A stretch of 16,022 bases of DNA from JBMNNU01 sp050942695 (GTDB lineage Bacteria; Chloroflexota; UBA6077): positions 1 through 16,022 of the forward strand of contig JBMNNU010000043.1 of assembly GCA_050942695.1 (NCBI GenBank), given 5' to 3'. A program made the position numbers and the translations under genes. Under the pieces are notes generated by a model. That model searched no databases. It worked only from the letters and a program-made list of their open reading frames with translations, and was not told the DNA's origin. Below, in pieces: positions 8,221 to 15,669 of the stretch (positions are counted from its first letter, which is position 1; every line of letters begins with the position of its first letter).

Positions 8221-9102
8221 ATGTTACTCGGCCTAGACCACGCGACTATTGCGGTGAGAGACCTAGAGGTCGCATCGGACCAGTTGGGGCAAGCCTTGGG
8301 GTTAAGATTCAGCCTTGGAAACGAGTATCCTGCGCTGGGTACAATTAGCTCCATTGCCCCATTCAGCACCAACTACCTGGAGCTCATCACTGTCGGAAAA
8401 CCGGACAGGGCAAGGGATAGCATCCACGGTCGGATTCTGCTAAATCTATTGAGCCAACGAGCAGCGACGCTTTTGGGCTTCGGCATCACATCCGATGATC
8501 TGGAGAGAGACGTCATCGAGGCTCGAAGCCGTGGACTCCCACTGGAAGGCCCCTTTCACGGAAATGCGCGCCGTCCCGACGGAACCTTTCTAACCTGGCG
8601 ATCGGCGGAGGTCCCCACCGACCCGTGGGGGCACGAGCTCCCTTTCCTCATCCAGCCGATTTCGGGAATGCTGCAGCGGCGGCATGTGGTCGCTTTTAAC
8701 CATCACCATCTGAAAGCCCACACCATACGATCTCTCGCCTTAGCGATTGAGAAGCTGGACAACGCGATAGAAAGCTACAGGCTGCTGCTGGGAGAGCCTC
8801 CTGATACGGTGGAAGATGTCCCGCAGTTATCCGCTAGGCGAGCTTTTTTCTGCGTCGGAAGCTTTCGTATCGCACTGCTCCAACCAACTGAGGCGGGCAG
8901 CCCTTTAGCAGATACCTTGCTAACACGGGGTAACGGTGTATTCCAGATCGGTCTGGGGGTTCCTAATCTGGATGAAGCCATCAGCTTCTTGAGTGAGCGG
9001 GGCACGTCCATCGGCGATCCAACGCCTTGGGGAACGGTACCGCTATCGGACCCATCTCAAACCCTGGGCATTAGCTTTCAACTGGAAGAAGTAGCTGCGT
9101 AA
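8221..9102 (+). CDS. Two-domain VOC (glyoxalase-like) protein
   Basis: This 293-residue protein belongs to the vicinal oxygen chelate superfamily. It begins with LDHATIAVRDL, the usual first strand and metal-binding histidine (H7) of a VOC module, and has YLELI (E54) at the matching second ligand position. The N-terminal part resembles the Glyoxalase_3 (PF13468) group. A second VOC-like module starts near residue 165 (AHTIRSLALAI, then FRIALLQP and an IGLGVPNLDEAISFL helix). The substrate is unknown; members include lyases, dioxygenases and resistance proteins. The frame opens at 8173 and there is also an ATG at 8215, but GGAG at 8209-8212 gives eight-base spacing to the ATG at 8221 and only two bases to 8215, so I chose 8221. 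It is followed four bases later by the DUF1622 gene. Confidence 0.75.
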   Translation: MLLGLDHATIAVRDLEVASDQLGQALGLRFSLGNEYPALGTISSIAPFSTNYLELITVGKPDRARDSIHGRILLNLLSQRAATLLGFGITSDDLERDVIEARSRGLPLEGPFHGNARRPDGTFLTWRSAEVPTDPWGHELPFLIQPISGMLQRRHVVAFNHHHLKAHTIRSLALAIEKLDNAIESYRLLLGEPPDTVEDVPQLSARRAFFCVGSFRIALLQPTEAGSPLADTLLTRGNGVFQIGLGVPNLDEAISFLSERGTSIGDPTPWGTVPLSDPSQTLGISFQLEEVAA

Positions 9103-9106
9103 TCCG

Positions 9107-9454
9107 ATGAGTAGGGATTACTCCACCATTCTCGACCCCGCAGCAGTTTTTTTTGAAGCGATCGGCGCCTTAATCATCATTGCAACCTCAGGTGTCGTCC
9201 TAGTGCGAATGGTCAAAGGGTTGATCCTGCAGCGCAGCTTCGCCTGGTCCACATCCAGGCACCTGCTGGGTCGAGGGTTGGTGCTGGGTTTAGAGTTCCT
9301 TATTGGCGCCGATATATTGCGAACGATCATCGCGCCTACCTTCGACGATCTGACCATGCTCAGCGTCGTCGTCATTATCCGAACCGTGCTTTCCATCTCC
9401 ATCGAGTTCGAGTTGACCCGATTGAGGACAGAGGGTGAGGGGAGAGATGAATAG
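9107..9454 (+). CDS. DUF1622 family membrane protein
   Basis: This 115-residue protein has two to three hydrophobic helices (about 14-40, 52-70 and 80-102). The central stretch, with LGLEFLIGADILRTI followed by a RTVLSISIEFEL segment, matches the pattern of DUF1622 (PF07784), small inner-membrane proteins of unknown function. It starts four bases after the VOC stop with a poor ribosome-binding site, so translational coupling to the VOC gene is likely. Its TAG stop (9452-9454) overlaps the GTG start of the next gene by one base. The C-terminus is charged and probably cytoplasmic. Confidence 0.8.
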   Translation: MSRDYSTILDPAAVFFEAIGALIIIATSGVVLVRMVKGLILQRSFAWSTSRHLLGRGLVLGLEFLIGADILRTIIAPTFDDLTMLSVVVIIRTVLSISIEFELTRLRTEGEGRDE

Positions 9455-10650
9455 TGGCGATGATGGGTAGATTTGCCTTCGTCGTACTGCTAACGGTAGC
9501 CGCGCTTCCACTGTTGCTGGATATCAGTGGAGGAGAGCCCACTAGCGAGAGCTTCAGGTTGGCAAAAACCGCACAGCCGCACATGGTTGGGGGCGCAACC
9601 TGGATGGCCCGCAATCTGACAGCTAAGCTACGGAAACAGCCCCCGGAAAGTGCAACGGTGGAGGGCGTCTTTACATACATCGACCTGATCGATCGCTACC
9701 ACCAAAATTGCCAGGCAGGGTGGGATAGTCCATCGACATCAGACAGCAGCGATTGCCAAATACTCCGTGCAGAGCTGGATGCTCGCGGCCCGGCGGTCGA
9801 GCGCCTCGTTCAACAACAGGTTGCCGGCGCTCTCGAATCTCTCGGATCCGCATTCAATCTGGGCCTCCTGAAAACGATCATTCCGCCCGTTATGTTCACC
9901 TTTCAAGCCCCTCCCACACTGCTGGTAGTATCCCCCCGCAGCGAAATCAAGATAACAGGCAGGGTGTTACTGGACCCGGAGCTTACCCTGAGAGATGCGG
10001 AGCGTTTGGAAAAGCTTGTTTCAAGCCGGGAGGTATCAGCTATGGTAACCAGGATCGGGGGCCTGGGTATCTATCCCAGCATCCTACCTGAGAACCCCGA
10101 CCTGCCGTGGATACTGCAAACGGTTGCCCACGAATGGTGCCACCAGTTCTTCGCATTCAAACCGTTGGGGTGGAGGTACGCTTTCGGCATGGAGACCGAC
10201 CAGCGCATGATAGCGATTAACGAAACGGCCGCCGAACTGATCGGCAAAGAGGTCGGCAACAGGGTTTATCGGCAAAGTTACGGAGGCTCCCTTGAGGAGC
10301 TATCTCGCTACACCCCAAGGCAATTGTACCTCCGTGAACAGCTTCGAGAGCTGAGGCGCCAGGTAGATCTGCTTTTAGATGAAGGTCAGATAGCGCAGGC
10401 GGAAGCCCTGATGGAGGCTCGCAGGCAAGAGCTGAACGCCCAGGGATATGATCTGCGGGTGCTGAATCAGGCTTACTTCGCTTTTTACGGTAGCTACGCC
10501 GACGATCCGTACCTCTCTGGAACGGAAATCGAGGAGATCTCGCGGCGTATTCGGCGGCTTCGTGAGAAATCGACGTCGGCCGGCAGTTTCCTCGCGATCA
10601 TCGCCTCCGCGGGAAGCTACGAGGAATTCATCCGGATAACCAACGAGTAG
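9454..10650 (+). CDS. Putative membrane-anchored zinc metallopeptidase (HEWCH)
   Basis: This 398-residue protein starts with a hydrophobic helix (about 5-23) that is either a signal peptide or an anchor, so the body should lie outside the membrane. It carries HEWCH at 226-230, the HExxH zincin motif, followed by NETAAE with E257, a fitting third zinc ligand for a gluzincin. The region 280-330 is Arg/Glu/Leu-rich and probably helical or coiled coil, and NQAYFAFYGSYAD (338-350) looks like a conserved substrate-cleft segment. The layout recalls predicted aminopeptidases such as PF10023, but I do not assign a family with certainty. The GTG start at 9454 has GGGGAG nine bases upstream; ATGs at 9460 and 9463 are alternatives. 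It is the last gene of the VOC/DUF1622 operon. Confidence 0.65.
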   Translation: MAMMGRFAFVVLLTVAALPLLLDISGGEPTSESFRLAKTAQPHMVGGATWMARNLTAKLRKQPPESATVEGVFTYIDLIDRYHQNCQAGWDSPSTSDSSDCQILRAELDARGPAVERLVQQQVAGALESLGSAFNLGLLKTIIPPVMFTFQAPPTLLVVSPRSEIKITGRVLLDPELTLRDAERLEKLVSSREVSAMVTRIGGLGIYPSILPENPDLPWILQTVAHEWCHQFFAFKPLGWRYAFGMETDQRMIAINETAAELIGKEVGNRVYRQSYGGSLEELSRYTPRQLYLREQLRELRRQVDLLLDEGQIAQAEALMEARRQELNAQGYDLRVLNQAYFAFYGSYADDPYLSGTEIEEISRRIRRLREKSTSAGSFLAIIASAGSYEEFIRITNE

Positions 10651-10717
10651 AAGATGCCCGAGATTCGGCCAAGCAGCTTCACCATATGAAACAGCGCATT
10701 ACTCGGGGGATATCATC

Positions 10718-11284
10718 TCAAGATGGATTCTGGCAAAGTACTATCCGGTTAGCCCTGTCGGTATGGTATACGTAGCTGTTACCACCGGCCCTCAAAGTGA
10801 AGCTGTAACCGGGAGTGATCACCTGCAGATACGACTTGCCGGGCTCCGGACAGCCTAGCGAGCTATCCCTCCACTCCACCGCCTCCGCCCTGACGACAAT
10901 GACCTCCGACACAGGAACCCCAGCTCTGCTAGCTGCATCCTCTTTTGCCTTCTCCAGCAACGTATCTGCCTGGGTCGGGGCAGCCATTCCAACCGGAGGG
11001 GTAACCGGCGTTTCCGCAGGGTTTACTTGTGGAGTGGCTTGAAGCTCAGGTTTCGTTGTAGCAGGCGGAGTAGCCCTGGTAGGAACCGTTGTGGCGCTCG
11101 CGGCAGCCCTGGTGGGAAGCGCGATGGCCGTCGGCTCGGCCTGTTGTGTAGGAGTCGTAGCAGTGCCCCCATCCGCCTGCGTTGGTTCAGGCAAGGAGGT
11201 TGCTGGGGCATCGCAGCCTGTGGAAAAGAGCAAAGCTATCGCCGCGAGCAGAGCCCCGGCGCTGTTTATTACTGATCGCTGCAT
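10718..11284 (-). CDS. Lipoprotein with Thr/Pro linker and conserved C-terminal domain
   Basis: This 188-residue protein begins with a signal peptide ending at STGC (C24), a somewhat degenerate lipobox, suggesting attachment to the outer face of the membrane. A linker of about 75 residues rich in Pro, Thr and Ala, with repeated PTRA-like units, follows (25-105). The C-terminal domain (about 106-188) contains EAVEWRDSSLGCPEPG and QVITPGYSF, a pattern I associate with uncharacterised lipoproteins of Chloroflexota and relatives. C145 and C184 could form a disulfide. No enzymatic motif is visible. It converges on the zincin gene and has a plausible promoter at 11338-11365. The start at 11284 has a weak GAAGAAGGG upstream. 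Confidence 0.7.
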   Translation of the reverse strand: MQRSVINSAGALLAAIALLFSTGCDAPATSLPEPTQADGGTATTPTQQAEPTAIALPTRAAASATTVPTRATPPATTKPELQATPQVNPAETPVTPPVGMAAPTQADTLLEKAKEDAASRAGVPVSEVIVVRAEAVEWRDSSLGCPEPGKSYLQVITPGYSFTLRAGGNSYVYHTDRANRIVLCQNPS

Positions 11285-11517
11285 CGGTAGGCATATCCCT
11301 TCTTCAGGAGAATGACGTTGTTCTCAACGAGCTATTCCTTATACACAACGGTTGAAGTGGGTAAAAGGTTCCGGTGTGCACGTATCACAAGACGAGATCT
11401 TAAAGCAACCGCAGCTCATCCGCCAGCGGAGAGTATTTACTTCGAAGTTACCGACCCCGGTTAGGTTAGAGTGCACGTGGATGGATGAGTCTACTTTTTA
11501 CCGAGGCACGGATAGTG
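11285..11517. other. Divergent intergenic region, lipoprotein and DHH genes
   Basis: This 233-base stretch separates the divergent lipoprotein and DHH genes. Besides the minus-strand promoter it holds two copies of GTGCACGT, at 11376-11383 and 11471-11478. GAGG at 11503-11506 may serve the DHH gene. No convincing + strand promoter was found. An ATG at 11485 is in frame with the DHH gene and could extend it by 11 residues. Confidence 0.4.
11338..11365 (-). promoter_or_regulatory. Predicted promoter of lipoprotein gene
   Basis: Read on the minus strand, TTTACC (11365-11360) is followed by 16 bases and TATAAG (11343-11338). This is four of six and five of six matches to the sigma-70 consensus. 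The start point would be near 11331, about 47 bases before the lipoprotein ATG. Confidence 0.4.
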
Positions 11518-12612
11518 ATGAACAGCAACGTCGACGCAACCCTCTGGAGAGCTATTTTGGAGCGCAGTTCACCTGACTGGCCGGCGCCTCAGGCCGAGAT
11601 GGATGAAGGCCGCCGATTCCTAACCGAAACGACGGCCAAAGGTCGCACCGTGATCGCATACCACGGCGACGCCGATGGGCTGAGCGCAGCCCTTCTGGTG
11701 GTGCGGGCCCTGCGGCGGCTGGGGCAAACTGATATTCTCCCCTTACCCGCAGGCAAGGGCGAGAACGTGCACAGTGGGACTCTCCCGCAACGAATACATA
11801 AAGCCACCCCAGATGCGCTGATAGTCCTCGATATAGGGAGTCGCCCGGACCCGATCTTACCGGGCCTCCCCACACTGGTAGTCGACCACCACCAACCGAG
11901 GGGCTTTCCTCCGGACGCGCTGGTTGTGAGCAGCTACGGCCGCGAGCCGATCGCGCCGGCCAGCCTGCTGACCTACCTGCTGGTTGAGCCGCTCGTAGAG
12001 ATGAATGACCAAGTCTGGCTGGCGGCGCTAGGGAGCGTGGCCGACCTCGGCCTCAGCGCTCCTTTTCAGCAGGTGCGCGCTGCTCTGAAACAGTATGGAC
12101 GGCGCAATGTAACCGAGACCGTTTCCCTGCTCAACGCGGCCAAGCGATCGAGTGCGCACGACGTGGATAGCGCTTTCGACATTTTGCAGCGGGCGCGCGA
12201 GCCCGCGGACATCGCCCAAGGGCGGATCCGGGGGGTGGAACGGCTTCGGGCCTACCGGGAGGAGGTTAACGCCGAGGTTGCCCGCTGCTCTCGCACCCGC
12301 CCGCGCTTCGCTGGGCGGGTAGCCCTCCTCAGCTTCTCTTCCCCCGCCCAGGTTCACCCCCTGGTGGCGATCCGCTGGGCGCACCGACTGCCGGGATACA
12401 TCGTCATCGCGGCCAATAAGGGCTACCTGCCGGGCAGGGTCAATTTCTCCCTGCGCAGCACAGGGGAGATCGACCTGATCCGGTTCCTGCGCGGGCAGGA
12501 CATCGGGGAGGTGGAGGGCGAGTTCGCCCACGGCCACGCCCAGGCTACTGGTGGAAGCCTCGCCCCCGAAGATTTCGATCGGCTGCTGAAGGCGATAGGG
12601 TTCGAGGACTAA
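11518..12612 (+). CDS. DHH/DHHA1 family phosphoesterase
   Basis: This 364-residue protein (375 if started at 11485) belongs to the DHH superfamily of Mn-dependent phosphoesterases, which includes RecJ and NrnA. All metal-binding motifs are visible: YHGDADG (D51, D53), VLDIG (D105), VDHHQP (D123-H124-H125) and SVADLG (D176). The C-terminus carries a DHHA1-like nucleic-acid-binding signature, HGHAQATGG (338-346). It should cleave a phosphodiester in single-stranded nucleic acid, short oligonucleotides or a cyclic dinucleotide; the exact substrate cannot be told. It lacks the long RecJ extensions. The 11518 start is chosen because GAGG at 11503-11506 precedes it; a GTG at 11515 and the ATG at 11485 remain possible. 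It is not clearly co-transcribed with the methyltransferase downstream, which has its own promoter. Confidence 0.82.
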   Translation: MNSNVDATLWRAILERSSPDWPAPQAEMDEGRRFLTETTAKGRTVIAYHGDADGLSAALLVVRALRRLGQTDILPLPAGKGENVHSGTLPQRIHKATPDALIVLDIGSRPDPILPGLPTLVVDHHQPRGFPPDALVVSSYGREPIAPASLLTYLLVEPLVEMNDQVWLAALGSVADLGLSAPFQQVRAALKQYGRRNVTETVSLLNAAKRSSAHDVDSAFDILQRAREPADIAQGRIRGVERLRAYREEVNAEVARCSRTRPRFAGRVALLSFSSPAQVHPLVAIRWAHRLPGYIVIAANKGYLPGRVNFSLRSTGEIDLIRFLRGQDIGEVEGEFAHGHAQATGGSLAPEDFDRLLKAIGFED

Positions 12613-12628
12613 CCAAGATCCCTCTTGG
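12613..12628. other. Hairpin immediately after DHH stop
   Basis: CCAAGA (12613-12618) and TCTTGG (12623-12628) pair across a TCCC loop directly after the DHH stop codon. No T-tract follows, so it is at best a weak terminator or 3'-end structure. Confidence 0.3.
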
Positions 12629-12660
12629 ATGCGATGGACTCCAAAGCCCGGAATCGTAGA

Positions 12661-12689
12661 TTGACAAGCATCGAAGGTGAACCTACCAT
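12661..12689 (+). promoter_or_regulatory. Predicted promoter of restriction-modification gene
   Basis: A perfect -35 box TTGACA (12661-12666) is followed after 17 bases by TACCAT (12684-12689), four of six matches to TATAAT. The start point would be near 12697, leaving a leader of about 80 bases before the ATG at 12780. GGAG at 12771-12774 is the ribosome-binding site. Confidence 0.45.
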
Positions 12690-12779
12690 TGGCCGCGCTA
12701 CCATATAGATCCAATAGGCTCACTAGCTCGTGGGAATCTCATTGCAGGCGTCAACGACGGAATATCATCTGGAGTTGCT

Positions 12780-15584
12780 ATGTCGCCCATGTCCCTAACG
12801 GCCTTTATCGCAAAGTGGCGAAAATCAGAGCTGAAAGAGCGCCAGGGGTACCAGGCCCATTTCAACGACCTGTGCGAGCTGCTCGGGCAGCCGAAGCCGA
12901 GCGACGTGGACCTGGCCGGTGAGAGCTACGCATTCGAGAAAGACGTGAAGAAAGCAGGCGGTGGTCTTGGCTTCGCCGATGTCTGGAAGAGAGGCTACTT
13001 CGCCTGGGAGTACAAGGGCAAGCACGGCAGCCTGGACAAAGCCTACCAGCAGTTGCTGCTCTACAGTGGACACCTTGGGAACCCTCCGGTGCTGGTCGTG
13101 TGCGACTTCGACCGCTTCAGGGTATATACGAACTTCACCGGTATCGTAACCAAAAGCTACACCTTCAGCCTGGCCGATCTGGCTGAGAATGCGCTACTGC
13201 CCGAGGTCAACCTGCGGCCTCTGGAGATCCTGCATGCCATCTTCACGAACCCCTGGAGGCTGAAGCCCGACCGAACATCCGCTCAGGTAACGGAGAGAGC
13301 TGCTGCGGAGTTCGCCAAGCTGGCCGAGAGCCTGCGCAGATACGGCGAATCGCCCGAGCGTGCGGCTCACTTCCTGATGCGTCTGCTGTTCTGCCTCTTT
13401 GCCCAGGACATCGGACTACTCCCGAGCGGTCTCTTCACACAATTGGTGAAGAGCACCCGAACCAAACCAGCCGAATTCACCCGGCGGCTGCGCGCTCTCT
13501 TCGACGCCATGTCGACCGGGGGATTCTTTGGCCCGCACGACATCAACTACTTTAACGGGGGCCTCTTTGCCGACAGCGAAGTCCTTTCCCTGGCATCGGA
13601 CGACATGGATGTGCTCGAACGCGCCTGCCATTTCGACTGGAGGAGCGTCGAGCCGGCCATCTTCGGCACCCTATTCGAGCGCAGTCTGGACCCCGACAAG
13701 CGGTCGCAGTTGGGAGCCCACTACACCAGTCGGGAGGATATCCTGCTTATCGTCGAGCCAGTGCTGATGGCTCCGCTCCGGCGGGAGTGGGCGGAGGTCC
13801 AGGAGAGGGCGCGAGACATCATCGCCAAACGGGACGCATCCAGAGGGCCGGCGCGGGCTAAGCATGAAGATGCGCTGCTGAAGATGCTGTTAGCCTTCTC
13901 GTCGAGACTCGCCGCGGTCCGGGTGCTGGACCCCGCATGCGGCAGCGGCAATTTCCTGTACGTTGCTTTGAAGCTGCTGTTGGATCTTGAGAAGGAGGTT
14001 GTGACCTTCTCGGCAACCACCACCGGCCAAACCTTTTTCCCGCAGGTTGGGCCGGAGCAGCTTTATGGGATCGAGATCAATCCCTACGCCCACGAACTGG
14101 CCCAGGTGGTGGTCTGGATCGGCTATATCCAGTGGCTGCACGACAACGGCTTCGGGTTCCCTTCCAGCCCCATACTGAAACCACTCGATAACGTGCTCCA
14201 GATGGACGCGATTCTCGCCCACGACGAGCAGGGCAACCCCATCGAGCCTGAATGGCCTGATGCCGACGTGATAGTGGGAAATCCGCCGTTCTTGGGCGGC
14301 AAACGGATGCGCAACGGGCTAGGCGACCAGTATGTCGACGATCTCTTCAAATTGTACAAAGGGCGAGTGCCCCATGAGGCTGACTTGGTCTGCTATTGGT
14401 TTGAAAGGACGCGTGCATTGATTGAAACCTGCAAGGTGATGCGAGCCGGATTATTGGCCACCAACTCTATTCGGGCTGGTGCCAATCGACAAGTATTGGA
14501 CCAAGTTAAAGCTACTGGAGACATCTTTGTTGCATGGAGTGATCGCCCTTGGATACTTGATGGTGCTGCAGTACGAGTCTCAATAATTGGCTTTGATAAT
14601 GGTAATGAGACAAGTCGTTTGCTTGATGGAAACATAGTACTAAGTATCAATTCTAACCTCACTTCAAATATAGATATGACTATAGTTCGTAAGCTTTACG
14701 AGAACACCAATATTGCCTATATGGGTGACACAAAAGGTGGAGCATTCGATATCCCACCTGATATTGCACTAAAGATGTTATGTGCACAGACTAATCCGAA
14801 TGGTCGTCCAAATAGCGATATTATCCGTCCTTGGATCAATGCATATGACATTACTCACCGTCTACGTGGTATGCAGATTATTGATTTCGGAATAGATATG
14901 CCGGAGAGTGATGCATCATTATATGAACTCCCATTCGAGTACATTCTGCAAAAAGTGAAGCCGAAGCGTATAAACAACAAGAGGGCGGCTTATAGAGATC
15001 GATGGTGGATTCATGTAGAACCTCGTCCGGCCATGCGAATAGCTCTGCAGCCACTTAGTAGATACATTGCCACACCAAGAGTAGCCAAACACCGTTTATT
15101 TGTGTTTGTTCCAGCGGACACTCTTCCCGATAGTAGACTTTTCGTTTTTGCGCGAGAAGATGAATATTTTTTGGGAGTGCTCCAATCACGAATTCATGAG
15201 AGGTGGAGCATCCGCACGTGCTCTTGGCACGGGGTTGGAAATGATCCAACATATAACACCAGCACTTGTTTTGAGACCTTCCCCTTTCCCTGGCCGCCGG
15301 GCAAGGAACCTATCGGAGATCCACGCGTAGAAGCCGTCGCCCAGGCCGCCCGAGAACTGGTCGAGAGGCGCGACCAGTGGCTCAATCCCGAAGGGGCGAC
15401 GGAGGCCGCGCTCAAGGAGCGTACCCTCACCAACCTCTACAACCGGCAGCCAGAATGGCTCAAATTAGCCCACCGCAAGCTGGATGAAGCGGTTCTGGAT
15501 GCTTACGGCTGGCCTCACGACCTGAGCGACGAGGAGATCCTGGAGCGATTATTGGCTCTCAACCAGGAGCGGGCCGCGAGGTAG
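12780..15584 (+). CDS. MmeI-like Type IIL restriction-modification enzyme
   Basis: This 934-residue protein matches the MmeI family, single-chain enzymes that methylate adenine in a short DNA site and cut about 20 bases away if the site is unmodified. The nuclease motif is visible as D67-x9-E77-Y-K79, the same spacing as MmeI, with Q90/Q91 following. A helical linker has RLLFCLFAQD (about 201-210) and LGAHYTS (311-317), both hallmarks of the family. The methyltransferase carries motif I DPACGSGNF (384-392) and the N6-adenine motif IV NPPF (501-504). The target-recognition part lies at about 610-830 and a helical C-terminus follows. All key residues are present, so it should be active; no partner subunit is needed. 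The central target-recognition portion is markedly AT-richer than the rest. PglX- or DISARM-type methyltransferases are less likely because the nuclease motif is intact. Confidence 0.9.
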   Translation: MSPMSLTAFIAKWRKSELKERQGYQAHFNDLCELLGQPKPSDVDLAGESYAFEKDVKKAGGGLGFADVWKRGYFAWEYKGKHGSLDKAYQQLLLYSGHLGNPPVLVVCDFDRFRVYTNFTGIVTKSYTFSLADLAENALLPEVNLRPLEILHAIFTNPWRLKPDRTSAQVTERAAAEFAKLAESLRRYGESPERAAHFLMRLLFCLFAQDIGLLPSGLFTQLVKSTRTKPAEFTRRLRALFDAMSTGGFFGPHDINYFNGGLFADSEVLSLASDDMDVLERACHFDWRSVEPAIFGTLFERSLDPDKRSQLGAHYTSREDILLIVEPVLMAPLRREWAEVQERARDIIAKRDASRGPARAKHEDALLKMLLAFSSRLAAVRVLDPACGSGNFLYVALKLLLDLEKEVVTFSATTTGQTFFPQVGPEQLYGIEINPYAHELAQVVVWIGYIQWLHDNGFGFPSSPILKPLDNVLQMDAILAHDEQGNPIEPEWPDADVIVGNPPFLGGKRMRNGLGDQYVDDLFKLYKGRVPHEADLVCYWFERTRALIETCKVMRAGLLATNSIRAGANRQVLDQVKATGDIFVAWSDRPWILDGAAVRVSIIGFDNGNETSRLLDGNIVLSINSNLTSNIDMTIVRKLYENTNIAYMGDTKGGAFDIPPDIALKMLCAQTNPNGRPNSDIIRPWINAYDITHRLRGMQIIDFGIDMPESDASLYELPFEYILQKVKPKRINNKRAAYRDRWWIHVEPRPAMRIALQPLSRYIATPRVAKHRLFVFVPADTLPDSRLFVFAREDEYFLGVLQSRIHERWSIRTCSWHGVGNDPTYNTSTCFETFPFPWPPGKEPIGDPRVEAVAQAARELVERRDQWLNPEGATEAALKERTLTNLYNRQPEWLKLAHRKLDEAVLDAYGWPHDLSDEEILERLLALNQERAAR
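14390..15280 (+). other. AT-rich target-recognition segment within MmeI-like gene
   Basis: Within the restriction-modification gene, base composition falls abruptly just after the NPPF motif and recovers near the conserved TFPFPWPP segment. Hand counts of single 60-base blocks gave 62% GC at 13921-13980 and 65% at 15301-15360, but 35% at 14581-14640, 30% at 14641-14700 and 40% at 14881-14940. Codons also shift to A/T third positions. The segment matches the specificity-determining region, so it was probably acquired by recombination. The boundaries are approximate. Confidence 0.7.
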
Positions 15585-15606
15585 GAGAAGGCTGAAATAA
15601 AAACGG

Positions 15607-15636
15607 TTGCTATCGCACAGCTAATCGGAGTATATT
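15607..15636 (+). promoter_or_regulatory. Predicted promoter of MerR-type gene
   Basis: TTGCTA (15607-15612) is followed after 18 bases by TATATT (15631-15636), four and five of six matches to the sigma-70 consensus. Transcription would begin near 15643, shortly before the strong ribosome-binding site GGAAGGGGG (15652-15660). Confidence 0.5.
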
Positions 15637-15669
15637 CCAAACATTACGATTGGAAGGGGGTGTAGACCT

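Noticed and set aside
7861..8372. Two minus-strand open frames (7861-8184 and 8028-8372) across the divergent intergenic region
   Set aside because: They overlap each other and both flanking genes, and neither has a recognisable domain or a convincing start.
10657..10707. CCCGAG...CTCGGG as a terminator between the zincin and lipoprotein genes
   Set aside because: The arms are only six bases long and separated by a 39-base loop, with no T-tract.
11376..11478. GTGCACGT pair as a regulatory repeat
   Set aside because: GTGCAC also occurs inside coding regions of this window (for example near 6073, 11767 and 14781), so the two intergenic copies alone are not strong evidence.
12028..12723. 231-codon minus-strand open frame opposite the DHH gene
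   Set aside because: It is the complement of a GC-rich, well-supported DHH coding region and has no motif or ribosome-binding site support.
12780..15584. BREX PglX or DISARM methyltransferase
   Set aside because: The N-terminal D-x9-ExK nuclease motif and family hallmarks fit MmeI, the length matches MmeI, and no other BREX or DISARM gene is present.
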